DNA of 64,000 nucleotides from PLanc-01 sp034678485. Lineage in GTDB: Bacteria; Planctomycetota; Phycisphaerae; Sedimentisphaerales; Anaerobacaceae. A program made the position numbers and the translations under genes. The notes beneath the pieces were generated by a model. It was given only the letters and a program-made list of their open reading frames with translations, was not told the origin of the DNA and made no database searches. The stretch is taken from assembly GCA_034678485.1 (NCBI GenBank), contig JAXDBU010000194.1, positions 1-64,000 of the forward strand, in the 5' to 3' direction. Of this stretch, positions 33,316 to 42,591 are shown piece after piece; within the stretch, counting starts at the first letter, position 1; the number at the start of each line of letters is the position of its first letter.

Positions 33316-33721
33316 AGTTGCCTGTCATCAAATGCAGTTGTGCGTTTCCATAACTTCCACCGATGCGCTGTTGCCATACACCGATACTCGTCATCGAAAA
33401 ACGAATACCGAACAGCCGGTCCTCGTGGCGCATCTGTCTATTGCGTGCAACCCATGCTACTGCCGGCCGTGCTCGCAGTCAATTGTGGGACGCTGTCCCG
33501 ATTTTTCTGATGGCGCAACACCGCCGGATGGTATAGACTCTGGGTCACAGGGACGCTCGGGAAAGAACCAGGAGCGGAAAGGGTAGAACGTCGTGGTCGC
33601 ATTCGACCTGCTCCGGAACGAGGCCAAGCCCCTCTGCGGCAGGACGGCTCTCTATTGACGGCCTTCCCTCGCACGACGAGGGAGGCATTGAACTCGGGTC
33701 GATTCGAACGGAGTGAAGGAC
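33316..33721. other. Gap between divergent secreted hydrolase genes
   Basis: Between the divergent starts at 33315 and 33722 there is about 400 bases without a supported gene. A likely RBS (GGAG at 33710-33713, 8 bases from the ATG) serves the peptidase. Promoters for both directions probably lie here, but no clear -35/-10 pair was found. No repeats were recognised. Confidence 0.5.
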
Positions 33722-34756
33722 ATGAAACACGGGAGAGTTCTCGACGTCGGAGTTCTGGTGCTCCTTGCCGCGGGCGTCCTCGGTGCAGTCGAGCCCCCCC
33801 CGCAAGCCGGTGACATCGGCAACACCGCGGACGCGAACATACGCCGACTCATCGGCGCCGTGGACCGCGGGCAGATGTCGAAACACCTGTTCTACCTCGC
33901 GAAAGACCCGCTGCCCTTCCGCAAGCTGAATCTGACCTTGCCCGGCCACGCGAAGAACACCCTCTACGAGGCCGATGACTACCTTGCCGGCTGCCTGGAG
34001 ACGCGTGGATACCGCATCGAGCGGGAGGGCGTCCAGGTGCAGGCATTCCGCCGGGACCCCAGCAAGCCCAAGCACGCTCAGTACTCCGCTCCCAAGCCCG
34101 AAGACCCCTGGTACACGGCGTACAACCTCTGTGCCGAGAAGAAAGGCCGCTCGCATCCGGACCAGATCATCGTGGTGCTCGCACACAAGGATTCACAAAG
34201 CTGGATCGACTCCCCCGGGGCCAACGACAACGCCATCGGGACTGTGGGCGTGTTGGAGATGGCGCGAGTCCTCGCCCCGTACCCTTGCGAGAGGACGATC
34301 CGGTTCCTCTGGTGCAACGAGGAGCACACGCCGTGGACCAGCAAGACCGCGGCCGAGAAGGCGAAATCGCGAGGCGAAGAGATCATCGCCGTCTTCAATA
34401 TGGACGGTATCGGCGCCAAGTCGGTCGAACAAATGGCAGAGGGAAAGAAGACAAACGTGACGGTGTATACAAGGCCCGAGGGCAGACGTCTTGCCGAACT
34501 GATGGGCGAGGCGAACGCCCGATATGCCATCGGCCTGGACCAGCGGACCGCGGAGCGCCTGCGACCCGGCGACGACGACGGCTCGTTCGTCCTGGCCGGT
34601 TATCCCGCCGCGGTCATCAATATCGGGTCCTGGCCTTACGGAGAGCCGAACTACCACGCGGAGGGAGACGTCTCGGAGAACTGCGACATCGAGAATGCCG
34701 CCATGACCGTGCAGGCGACGCTGGCTGCGATCGTGATGCTCGACCAGGGCATTTGA
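33722..34756 (+). CDS. M28-family zinc aminopeptidase-like secreted protein
   Basis: The 344-residue protein has a signal peptide (LDVGVLVLLAAGVLGAV) and an M28 peptidase domain. Metal-ligand motifs are VVLAHKDSQSW (His; the M28 HxD), GANDNAIGTVGVLEM (Asp), LWCNEEHTPW (Glu-Glu), VFNMDGIG (Asp) and EPNYHAEGDV (His). The set is complete, so it is likely active, removing N-terminal amino acids from peptides outside the cell. The ATG at 33722 is preferred; GGAG lies 8 bases upstream and a GTG at 33713 has no RBS. It may be co-transcribed with the small gene at 34780. Confidence 0.82.
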   Translation: MKHGRVLDVGVLVLLAAGVLGAVEPPPQAGDIGNTADANIRRLIGAVDRGQMSKHLFYLAKDPLPFRKLNLTLPGHAKNTLYEADDYLAGCLETRGYRIEREGVQVQAFRRDPSKPKHAQYSAPKPEDPWYTAYNLCAEKKGRSHPDQIIVVLAHKDSQSWIDSPGANDNAIGTVGVLEMARVLAPYPCERTIRFLWCNEEHTPWTSKTAAEKAKSRGEEIIAVFNMDGIGAKSVEQMAEGKKTNVTVYTRPEGRRLAELMGEANARYAIGLDQRTAERLRPGDDDGSFVLAGYPAAVINIGSWPYGEPNYHAEGDVSENCDIENAAMTVQATLAAIVMLDQGI

Positions 34757-34779
34757 ACGCATGACGAACCGACTCGCTT

Positions 34780-35244
34780 ATGATTCACCTGGATCGTTAC
34801 AGAGTGAGGATACAGTACAAAGGGCTCGAAGGCTTCTCCGAGATCGGTTTCAAGAGGCACGACGTCCTGCTGGCGGACCTGTTCCCCACTGCGGACGAGC
34901 TGATTCTGGCGATGAAGGCGTATTTCCACAAGCTGGACCAATCCGCTTCGATCATCTACCTCGTCCCGGACGCCCGATTCGAGGTGGTGGAGAGCAACCG
35001 GCTCCTGGAAGTGGCGGTGCCCGACTCCAGGGGAGACTACAGTGGACTGATCATCGACGTGCTTGCCCGGGGCCTTGAGGACGCACAACTCATGATGGAC
35101 GATATCGAAGCCACCTGCGGATTCGTCAGGGCCCGGCTCGGCGACGCCATGGGAATCATGGGAATGTCCGAAGACGACTACATCCAACGACTGAGAGACA
35201 GCATGAAACTGCTGGCCAATAAACTGTGTCACTCAACCAGGTGA
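34780..35244 (+). CDS. Unknown 154-aa soluble protein
   Basis: I do not recognise the family. The sequence (YRVRIQYKGLEGFSEIGFKR at the start, then LEDAQLMMDDIEATCGFVRA) is alpha/beta, without signal peptide or membrane helix, so it is cytoplasmic. No metal or nucleotide motif is apparent. It lies 24 bases after the peptidase gene and 48 bases before a secreted protein gene. A role in regulating that group is possible but unsupported. Alternative reading: a small protein unrelated to the neighbours. Confidence 0.65.
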   Translation: MIHLDRYRVRIQYKGLEGFSEIGFKRHDVLLADLFPTADELILAMKAYFHKLDQSASIIYLVPDARFEVVESNRLLEVAVPDSRGDYSGLIIDVLARGLEDAQLMMDDIEATCGFVRARLGDAMGIMGMSEDDYIQRLRDSMKLLANKLCHSTR

Positions 35245-35291
35245 TACCCTGCCTGTTCTTCTGGAACGGGCCTTTATGGAGTTACGGTGTT

Positions 35292-36725
35292 ATGGTAAGG
35301 ATCTCACGATATCTGGAAGTAGTCCTCATTGCCGTAGGGATGTGGAGCACGGTCGGCGCCGGCGTTCCGACGCCGGTTGCGATCGGCGGTCGGTGGGAGT
35401 TGTTCGTCGACCGCTATCTGATCGAGCGGATGCAACGCCAGGTCGAGCTGCGCCTGCACGAGCCGGCGCCGCAGGAGGTCGTGCTGGTACACGACAAGCC
35501 ATGGGAAGGCAACTCCTGCGGATATCACACCATCTTCCAGGACGGGCCGGTTTACCGCATGTACTATCGTGGCTGGAACCACAACATGAGCACAGGCAAG
35601 CAGACGCATCCGGCGGTCGTCTGCTACGCGGAGAGTCGGGACGGGGTCTCCTGGGAGCGTCCCGTGCTCGATCTGGTCGAATTCGAGGGCTCCAAACAGA
35701 ACAACATCATCTGGGCGGACGCCGGGACGCACAACTTCGTGCCGTTCAAGGATGCGAATCCGCAGTGTCAGCCGGAAGCCCGATACAAAGCAGTGGCCCG
35801 CGCCGAGGGCGACGACAATCGGGCGCTCCTGGCGTTCCAGTCCGCCGACGGGCTGCACTGGCGATCGCTCTGGGACGAGCCGATTGTGACGCAAGGCGCG
35901 TTCGACTCGCAGAACCTCGCGTTCTGGGACACATTCCGACGGGAGTATCGCTGCTACTTCCGGGACTTCCACGAGGGCCGTCGGGACATCAAGGTATGCA
36001 CCTCCGGAGACTTCCTCCATTGGACCGAACCCGAATGGCTCCGGTTCCCGGATGCGCCGAGCGAACACCTTTACACGAATGCCGTCATGCCGTATTACCG
36101 CGCGCCGCATGTGCTCATCGGTTTCCCCACGCGATATGTGCCCGACCGGCAATCGCTGACGGAGGGACTGTTCATGAGCAGTCGGGACGGACGGACGTTC
36201 CATCGCCGGCCGGAGGCGTTCATTCGGCCGGGATTGAATCCGGACAAATGGCACAACCGCAGCAACTACACCTGGTGGGGCCTGGTGGAGACTGCATCGC
36301 CCTTGCCCGGCGGCGGCAAGGAACTGTCCCTCTACACGAACGAAAGCTACTACTTCGAGGGCAGAGCGGCGCGCACCCGACGCTACAGTTGCCGGATCGA
36401 CGGTTTCGTTTCGCTGCACGCGTCTTTCGCGGGCGGCGAAGTCCTGACAAAACCGCTTCTGTTCGAAGGAGACCGGCTCGTTGTCAACTTCTCCACCTCC
36501 GCGGCGGGCGGCTTGCAGGTGCAGATCGAGGACCTCGACGGCCAGCCTGTTGTCGGGTATGCTTTCTCGGATTGCCCTGAGATCTACGGCGACGCCATCG
36601 ACCACACGGTAAAATGGCAGCGCGGCAGCGATGTCGGCGCGCTGGTCGGCAGACCGATTCGCCTGCGGTTCGCATTGCACGACGCGGACCTGTACGCTTT
36701 CGGTTTCCAGAATCGTTTGAAATGA
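35292..36725 (+). CDS. Secreted five-bladed beta-propeller, GH32/GH43-like
   Basis: The 477-residue protein has a signal peptide (LEVVLIAVGMWSTVGAG). The repeat pattern of short strands with aromatic positions (LFVDRYLIERMQR, CYFRDFHEGRRDIK, YTNAVMPYYRAPHVLIGFPT) is typical of five-bladed propellers in clans such as GH32, GH43 and GH68. Catalytic Asp/Glu residues cannot be placed with confidence. The C-terminal part (LLFEGDRLVVNFSTSAAGGL) looks like a beta-sandwich. It probably cleaves fructans or arabinan/xylan-type sugars, or only binds sugar. The start at 35292 gives the cleanest signal peptide. It is preceded by a small gene and followed by an FG-GAP protein. Confidence 0.62.
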   Translation: MVRISRYLEVVLIAVGMWSTVGAGVPTPVAIGGRWELFVDRYLIERMQRQVELRLHEPAPQEVVLVHDKPWEGNSCGYHTIFQDGPVYRMYYRGWNHNMSTGKQTHPAVVCYAESRDGVSWERPVLDLVEFEGSKQNNIIWADAGTHNFVPFKDANPQCQPEARYKAVARAEGDDNRALLAFQSADGLHWRSLWDEPIVTQGAFDSQNLAFWDTFRREYRCYFRDFHEGRRDIKVCTSGDFLHWTEPEWLRFPDAPSEHLYTNAVMPYYRAPHVLIGFPTRYVPDRQSLTEGLFMSSRDGRTFHRRPEAFIRPGLNPDKWHNRSNYTWWGLVETASPLPGGGKELSLYTNESYYFEGRAARTRRYSCRIDGFVSLHASFAGGEVLTKPLLFEGDRLVVNFSTSAAGGLQVQIEDLDGQPVVGYAFSDCPEIYGDAIDHTVKWQRGSDVGALVGRPIRLRFALHDADLYAFGFQNRLK

Positions 36726-36764
36726 CGCGAGTCTGGATCAGAACTCTGCGATGGGAGGAAATGT

Positions 36765-37976
36765 ATGAGAAGCTGGGATTGGGCGCGCGGGCGCCGGATC
36801 TCCACTGTGATGCAACGGGAACGAGAATGGGTGTGGAGCTGCCAGGTGGGGCTTCTGATCTGCACCGGCTTGTGCGCGCAGGAGCTGCCGTCATTCCGCG
36901 AGCACGTCATCAACGCGGACCTGAAGTACGGCTATCAGCTTGTCGCCACGGATTTGAACCGGGACGGCAGGAAGGACCTGATCGCGGTCGATGAGGGAGG
37001 AACCGAACTCGTCTGGTTCGAGAACCGACACCCTGCATGGGACCGGCACGTGCTGGCGGATGATGTCCCCCGGCCTCTGAATGCCGCCTGCTCGGACCTC
37101 GACGCGGACGGAATTCCCGAGGTGGTGCTCGCGTATCGGTTCGAGTCGGACCCCAACCGGAGCGTCGGCAACGTCGCGCTGTTCAAGAGCGGCCCGCATG
37201 TACGACAACCATGGACCGCCCGCGAGATCGACCGCGTGCCGACGGCGCACCGCGTGCGATGGATCGACCCGGAGGGCAACGGGAAGAAGGTGCTTCTCGT
37301 CGCACCGATGGTGGGGAGGAGGTATCCGCCCGCCTACGACGATGCTGTCCCGGTCTATTTCTATCGGCCGGGCGAATGGAAACGCGAAACGCTCTGCATC
37401 GAGCCACGTGGGGTGTTGCACGCGATCAACCCCGCGAATTGGCATGGCGACGCACGGCAACAGTTGCTCACGGCGTGCCATCTCGGTCTGCATCGGATCG
37501 AGTTCCGTAACGGCGTGTGGGCGGCGACGCTCCTGGCCCCAGGCGATCCGCGTCCCTGGCCCAAGTGCGGCAGCAGCGAAGTGTATCTGGGCCGTCTCGG
37601 CGCGGATCGGTTTCTCGCGGCCATCGAGCCCTGGCATGGGAACCAACTGGTCGTCTACCTTCCGGAAGGGGATTCCTGGCGACGGCTCGTGCTCGACGAC
37701 CAGATGGACAACGGGCACGCGCTGGCGGTCGGCGATCTCAACGGAGACGACCGCGACGAGATCGTCTGCGGATTCCGTGGCAAGGGCTATCGGCTTTCGA
37801 TATATCAGGCAACGGACTCGCCCGGCCGGCATTGGCAGGGAACCGTGCTGGACAATGGAGGAATCGCCGCCGTGGATTGCACGATCGGCGACTTCACCGG
37901 CGACGGCAAGCCGGACATCGCCTGCATCGGCGCGTCCACCCATAATGTGAAGCTCTATGAGAATACAGCCGAATGA
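36765..37976 (+). CDS. Secreted FG-GAP/VCBS-type repeat protein
   Basis: The 403-residue protein has an extended N-terminus, then a hydrophobic signal (GLLICTGLCAQELPS). The body consists of repeats with a DxDxDG-like calcium loop (DLNRDGRKDLIAVD, DLDADGIPEVVLAYRF, DLNGDDRDEIVCGFRG, DFTGDGKPDIACIG), forming a beta-propeller. Such repeats bind carbohydrate or serve adhesion. The start ATG at 36765 has GGAGG 6 bases upstream, while Met16 (36810) would give a shorter signal peptide. It overlaps the next open frame by 4 bases. Likely secreted. Confidence 0.78.
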   Translation: MRSWDWARGRRISTVMQREREWVWSCQVGLLICTGLCAQELPSFREHVINADLKYGYQLVATDLNRDGRKDLIAVDEGGTELVWFENRHPAWDRHVLADDVPRPLNAACSDLDADGIPEVVLAYRFESDPNRSVGNVALFKSGPHVRQPWTAREIDRVPTAHRVRWIDPEGNGKKVLLVAPMVGRRYPPAYDDAVPVYFYRPGEWKRETLCIEPRGVLHAINPANWHGDARQQLLTACHLGLHRIEFRNGVWAATLLAPGDPRPWPKCGSSEVYLGRLGADRFLAAIEPWHGNQLVVYLPEGDSWRRLVLDDQMDNGHALAVGDLNGDDRDEIVCGFRGKGYRLSIYQATDSPGRHWQGTVLDNGGIAAVDCTIGDFTGDGKPDIACIGASTHNVKLYENTAE

Positions 37977-38041
37977 CGGTTTCCGCGGATCGCGGAGCGG
38001 TGTCTCCGTCTCGTACCCCCAATCCTTGTGAGGTAGCAAGC

Positions 38042-39508
38042 ATGAAGATTCTCTCGGTTATCGCACTGATCGTTGTCCACTGTTCTGTCTGCATCGGGAT
38101 GGACCTGCCGCGCAGCAGGCCGGAGACGCAAGGTGTCTCCTCGACGGCCGTCCTGACCTTCATCGAAGCCGCCGACCGCGACATCGACTCGATGCACAGC
38201 TTCATGCTCCTGCGCCATGGGCACGTGGTCGCGGAGGGCTGGTGGGCGCCATACAATCCCGAATCGCGACACATGCTGTACTCCCTGAGCAAGAGTTTCA
38301 CCTCGACCGCAGTCGGGCTGGCCGTCGGGGAAGGCAAGCTCAGCGTGGACGATGAGGTGCTGGAGTTCTTTCCCGACAGCACGCCGTCGGACCCAAGCGG
38401 CAACCTCCAGGCGATGCGCGTCAGCGACCTGCTCCGCATGTCCACGGGACACCAGACGGAGCCGCCGCGACCGGCAAACCAGTCCTGGACCCAGGCGTTT
38501 CTCGCGCACCCGGTCCCGTTCAAGCCCGGGACCCACTTCTGGTACAACACGTCCGCCACCTACATGCTCTCGGCCATCGTCCAGAAAGTGACCGGGCAGA
38601 ACCTCCTCGACTATCTCGGGCCGCGACTGTTCGAGCCGCTCGGCATCGAGCACCCGACCTGGGAGATGAGCCCGGAAGGGATTGCAGCCGGCGGTTTCGG
38701 CCTGAGCGTTCGCACGGAGGACATCGCCCGCTTCGGGCAACTCTACCTGCAGAAGGGGAAATGGCAAGGCAAGCAGCTCGTGCCCGAGTCGTGGATCGAG
38801 GCGGCCACCGCCCGCCAGACCTCGAACGGCAGCAGTCCGAACAGCGATTGGGACCAGGGCTACGGCTACCAGTTCTGGCGATGCCGTCACGGCGCCTATC
38901 GCGGCGACGGTGCCTTCGGCCAGTACTGCATCGTCCTGCCCGAGCAGGACGCGGTGATCGCCATCACCAGCGGCGTGCGGGACATGCAGGCGGTGCTGAA
39001 CCTCATCTGGGAGAGGCTCCTGCCGGCGTTGAAACCCTCGGCGCTGGCCGACGACGAAGCCGCCGCAAGGAAGCTGGAACAGAAGCTCAGGGGTCTGTTG
39101 CTGCGACCCCAGGAGGGCGCCCGCTCCGGCGCGGACGTGTTCGGCAAGAGATACCGCTTCGAGGCCAACGACCGCAAGCTGGAGGCGATCGCGCTCGACC
39201 GGGACGGGAACGACGGTGCGGTGACTCTCGTCGCCCGATTCGACGGCGTCGAACGACGGATCGCCTGTGCCCCCGGCGTATGGCGGCGGGGGCGGACCGC
39301 CTGGGGTCCGTTGCCCGAGCAGCCGGTGGCCGCCAGCGGCGGATGGACCGCAGACGACACCTTCACGGCCAAGCTCTGCTTCTACGAAACCCCCTATCTC
39401 TTCACGCTCCGCCTGAAGTTCCTGGGCCGGGAGGTGCAGTGCGATTGCGAAGCAAACGTCAGTTTCGGTCCAACCAAAGACCCCCAACTGACGGGTCGGG
39501 CCCAGTAA
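38042..39508 (+). CDS. Secreted serine hydrolase, class C beta-lactamase/esterase family
   Basis: The 488-residue protein has a signal peptide (MKILSVIALIVVHCSVCIG) and the SxxK motif YSLSKSFTSTAVG with Ser81 and Lys84. The Tyr motif (FWYNTSATYMLS) follows. The C-terminal 120 residues form an additional beta-domain. The family includes class C beta-lactamases, DD-peptidases and esterases; here it is probably an esterase or amidase, given the sugar-hydrolase neighbours. The start at 38042 is chosen because it gives the clean signal peptide and has GAGG about 10 bases upstream; a frame also begins at 37973 overlapping the FG-GAP gene. Confidence 0.8.
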   Translation: MKILSVIALIVVHCSVCIGMDLPRSRPETQGVSSTAVLTFIEAADRDIDSMHSFMLLRHGHVVAEGWWAPYNPESRHMLYSLSKSFTSTAVGLAVGEGKLSVDDEVLEFFPDSTPSDPSGNLQAMRVSDLLRMSTGHQTEPPRPANQSWTQAFLAHPVPFKPGTHFWYNTSATYMLSAIVQKVTGQNLLDYLGPRLFEPLGIEHPTWEMSPEGIAAGGFGLSVRTEDIARFGQLYLQKGKWQGKQLVPESWIEAATARQTSNGSSPNSDWDQGYGYQFWRCRHGAYRGDGAFGQYCIVLPEQDAVIAITSGVRDMQAVLNLIWERLLPALKPSALADDEAAARKLEQKLRGLLLRPQEGARSGADVFGKRYRFEANDRKLEAIALDRDGNDGAVTLVARFDGVERRIACAPGVWRRGRTAWGPLPEQPVAASGGWTADDTFTAKLCFYETPYLFTLRLKFLGREVQCDCEANVSFGPTKDPQLTGRAQ

Positions 39509-39639
39509 GGTCGGTTCGAGAACGTCGGCGTTCTGGGGCGCCCGTCCGCAGGGGGTGTGCGCGGGCGGGTTCGTGTCTGTGAAAAGAAACCGGCCGGCGG
39601 GTGGTCGCGGCGAGCGACGGCCTGCTTGTAGTGTGCCCG

Positions 39640-39705
39640 TAAGAGCCTGCCCCATTCGGCTTCGCTCAGGGCGGGCTCTGAGCTTGTCGAAGGGGCATAT
39701 TCTCT
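39640..39705. repeat. Dispersed palindromic repeat
   Basis: CCCATTCGGCTTCGCTCAGG is followed by GCGGGCTCTGAGCTTGTCGA and AGGGGC, an imperfect palindrome common in intergenic DNA. It lies in the gene-free stretch 39509-40001. Apart from a weak promoter-like site, nothing else is visible there. Confidence 0.6.
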
Positions 39706-39950
39706 GGGTCGAGGAAGATAACGCCTCACGGCGTCACCACAAACGGACTGCCTGCGTACAGGACAGATCCAGATCGGAGGGGCTCTGACGCCCGAGAGTT
39801 TGCACAGACACGCGGGTTCGTCCCGTCGCATTTGGGCCAAAACAGAGTTGATTTCTGCTCGCAGAACGTGTATTGTGGTGGTTATTAACGTGGTGGTTCT
39901 CTGCGCATGGCATTTGACCTGGTTATTTCGGTTTTTCATCGCGTGGTAAG

Positions 39951-39980
39951 TTCGATGGCGGTGCCTCGACGCGATACAAT
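39951..39980 (+). promoter_or_regulatory. Weak promoter candidate for the dockerin gene and downstream genes
   Basis: TTCGAT (39951-39956) is followed after 18 bases by TACAAT (39975-39980). The -10 is good and the -35 poor. An excellent RBS (GGAAGGAGA) precedes the ATG at 40002. It is the best-placed candidate to drive the downstream plus-strand gene row. Confidence 0.35.
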
Positions 39981-40001
39981 ACAGTAATAAGGAAGGAGAA
40001 G

Positions 40002-41861
40002 ATGATGAAACGAGACAAGTGTGTGCGAGTTGCAGTGTGCGGATTGCTACTCATCCTGGCGATGGGCGTCTCGGCGATCGGGGACGGCCCGGCCCGGATG
40101 AAGGTATTGGTCCCGCAGAATCACGTGACCTATGAAGGGTTGATGGGCGGCACGATCGGGGCTTTCTGCTACCGGCAATCCGACGACCGCTTCTACATCT
40201 CGACGTACGGGGCGAATCTGGGTATCCGCTGCTACATCAGTGCCGACCAGTTATTCCCTCTGTACGTGGAATACCCGTTGGATCGGGAAAACGGCAAGTC
40301 CTGGCAGTGCGCCACCGAGTCGGATCTGCTGCGGATCGCCAGTTCCGTCGATGTCGAGGGCGGTTTGTTCAATTCCGACAACCCGGTCTCCTGCACGCCC
40401 AGCGGGATGATTATCAACCCGGCGCCGGTCACGGTCAACGGCTACTCCTATGGCCCCGGTGAACTGGCCATCATCAGCGCGATGGGCAAAGCCGTGGACG
40501 CCTCCGCCAACAAGCGCATGATTACCTGGGATTTCCGGGAGATCTGGTCCCCCACGACCAAGCAGCCGGATCGCGACAATGCGGAGTGGGACGCCGGAAT
40601 GCTCGAGACGGACATCTTCGGCGCAGCCTACGGCCTGGGACGCACCAACTGGAATGACGCGTTCAATGCTCTGCTCACGCAACAGGCGATCGCGGACGCC
40701 ATCGGCCTGGGGCCGCAAACGGTCAATCTCAACAACGACCAGGTCGGCGCCCGTCAGGCGGCCTTCGCCACCGACGGATCGCACGTCTACTTCGTGTCGA
40801 TGGCCGGATCCTCCCTCCCGTTCGGCGGCGTCTGGTCCGTGGAAATGGCCACCAGGACGGTGAAGCGCCTGTTCGACAACAGCGCGGCCCAGTTCGTAAA
40901 GAACAGCTCCGAGCCGGCCGTCCTGCCCGTCGGCGTGCGGAATCTGACCGACGTGGAGTACAGCGATCCCAACACGGATCAGGTTCTCTTCAACTCCACC
41001 GATATCACGGGCAACGTCGGCGGCCTGAGCTTTGTCGTGGATGACGGCTCGGACAATCCGCAGGTGCAGGTGGCCCTGGACTGCAACAAGGTCATCGACC
41101 TGCTGGAGATCGCAGAACCGAACTACAACGACTACGAGAACATCCCGCAGGCCTGGTCCATTGCCACCGGCGCGGACGGCACGATCTACACGTACATGAA
41201 CCAGCCGTACGTGCTGCTGAAATACGACGCTAAGGGGCGTCTGGCGGCGGTCGCGCATCGGGCCTTGTCGTACGCCTTCAACAAATCGGTGGGATCCACC
41301 TCGACCAATACGGCCTATCTGCGTCTGCAGGTCCGCACGATCCACGTTCCGCTCAACGCCGACGACCCGAATGATCCCGGACTGGATATCCCGCAGGCCA
41401 TGTTCATGTCCACCGCAGGCAAGTGCGTGGCCGGCGTGGATGTGTACCCGACGGGCGACTTCAACTGTGACGGCGTCGTGACTCTGGAAGACATGAACTT
41501 CTTCAAGACCCAGATCCAGAAGACCCGCAGCGGGGAGCTTCCCCTCATCGCCGACGGTCAGGCCTACCTGGACTACATCGAGTGCGATCTCAACGGCAAC
41601 AGCGAGCTCAATGCCGACAAGTCGGGCTTGGCCGCTGCGTGCGTGACGGACAAGGACAGGGCGATCCTCTATCAGTTCGTGCTGCCGGGCGACGCCAATC
41701 TCGACGGCTGCGTGGATGCGTCGGATGAGGCCGTGGTACAGGCCAACGTCGGGACCGCCGCGGGCATGGACTGGTCCCAGGGCGACTTCGACTTCGACGA
41801 CGACGTCGATGCGGATGACCTGGCCCTGCTGACGGCCAACCTGGGAACTTGTATGGACTAA
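40002..41861 (+). CDS. Secreted protein with C-terminal dockerin-type repeats
   Basis: The 619-residue protein has a signal peptide (VCGLLLILAMGVSAI). The first 480 residues are an unassigned beta-rich domain. The C-terminal region has type I dockerin-like EF-hand loops: GDFNCDGVVTLEDMNFFKT and PGDANLDGCVDASDEAVVQA, then GDFDFDDDVDADDLALLTAN. Dockerins attach proteins to cohesin-bearing surfaces; in Planctomycetes similar modules occur on secreted proteins that do not form cellulosomes. Cohesin partners were not seen in the window. It starts a plus-strand row of tightly spaced genes. Start ATG at 40002, with GGAAGGAGA just upstream. Confidence 0.85.
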   Translation: MMKRDKCVRVAVCGLLLILAMGVSAIGDGPARMKVLVPQNHVTYEGLMGGTIGAFCYRQSDDRFYISTYGANLGIRCYISADQLFPLYVEYPLDRENGKSWQCATESDLLRIASSVDVEGGLFNSDNPVSCTPSGMIINPAPVTVNGYSYGPGELAIISAMGKAVDASANKRMITWDFREIWSPTTKQPDRDNAEWDAGMLETDIFGAAYGLGRTNWNDAFNALLTQQAIADAIGLGPQTVNLNNDQVGARQAAFATDGSHVYFVSMAGSSLPFGGVWSVEMATRTVKRLFDNSAAQFVKNSSEPAVLPVGVRNLTDVEYSDPNTDQVLFNSTDITGNVGGLSFVVDDGSDNPQVQVALDCNKVIDLLEIAEPNYNDYENIPQAWSIATGADGTIYTYMNQPYVLLKYDAKGRLAAVAHRALSYAFNKSVGSTSTNTAYLRLQVRTIHVPLNADDPNDPGLDIPQAMFMSTAGKCVAGVDVYPTGDFNCDGVVTLEDMNFFKTQIQKTRSGELPLIADGQAYLDYIECDLNGNSELNADKSGLAAACVTDKDRAILYQFVLPGDANLDGCVDASDEAVVQANVGTAAGMDWSQGDFDFDDDVDADDLALLTANLGTCMD

Positions 41862-41873
41862 CGGCAGGTATCT

Positions 41874-42560
41874 ATGTTTGCTTCTTCCAGAACCAAGAGA
41901 TCGGATGCATTCACCCTAATCGAACTGTTGGTCGTGATCGCGATTATCGCGTTGCTCATGGCGGTGCTCATGCCGAGCCTGAAACGAGCGCGCGATCAGG
42001 CGCGGCTTACTGCCTGCACGGCGCACCTGAAGCAGATCGGTCTGGCCATGCACATGTATGCCTGCGATTTCGACGACAAGTTCCCGAGCAAAGAGGTTCT
42101 GGGCGGATTCACTTTTCGGGCGGCCCCCGGGTATAAGAATCCCTTTGATCCCCGGGGGCTTCCCGAGAAATACGGGCTGGCCGGCATCCTGGACCGAACC
42201 CATGTCCTCGAAGGCAAGAGCAAGGCCTGGTGCTGCCCGGCCCAGCCGCACAAATGGATGCGGGAACTGGGCAACACCTATGCCTTCAGCATTGCCGCCA
42301 TGCTGGAGAAGACCAAGACCTTCCAGATGCATAATTACGCCGGCACGTGGCTGGTGTGGGACAACTGGATGTTCGAGCCGTACACGCCGGGCGTTCGCGC
42401 GCCGGGCACGGTCTCGGGGTTCACCATCGACAAGGATGAGCGGCTGATGCCCCATAACAGCGACACGACCAATACGAACAACGAGTTCTGTTTCTTCAAC
42501 ATTCTCTACGCGGATTCGCACGTGGCGACGCGCCGTGAACAGTGGCAGGACCAGAACTGA
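41874..42560 (+). CDS. Type II pseudopilin-like protein
   Basis: The 228-residue protein has the prepilin leader DAFTLIELLVVIAIIALLMA followed by a globular C-terminal domain ending with NILYADSHVATRRE. This end resembles the DGHV-type signature of Planctomycete pseudopilins. It lies 13 bases after the dockerin gene and probably shares its transcript. The prepilin peptidase processes it before Phe; it may anchor the dockerin protein or support secretion. No secretion system genes are in the window. Confidence 0.85.
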   Translation: MFASSRTKRSDAFTLIELLVVIAIIALLMAVLMPSLKRARDQARLTACTAHLKQIGLAMHMYACDFDDKFPSKEVLGGFTFRAAPGYKNPFDPRGLPEKYGLAGILDRTHVLEGKSKAWCCPAQPHKWMRELGNTYAFSIAAMLEKTKTFQMHNYAGTWLVWDNWMFEPYTPGVRAPGTVSGFTIDKDERLMPHNSDTTNTNNEFCFFNILYADSHVATRREQWQDQN

Positions 42561-42591
42561 TCTCGATTATCCTTTGTTCTTCTGATTTGCT

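Noticed and set aside
30259..33510. 1083-codon plus-strand frame opposite the rhamnosidase-like gene
   Set aside because: Its sequence is rich in His, Arg and Leu, without domains. The opposite strand has a signal peptide and family motifs.
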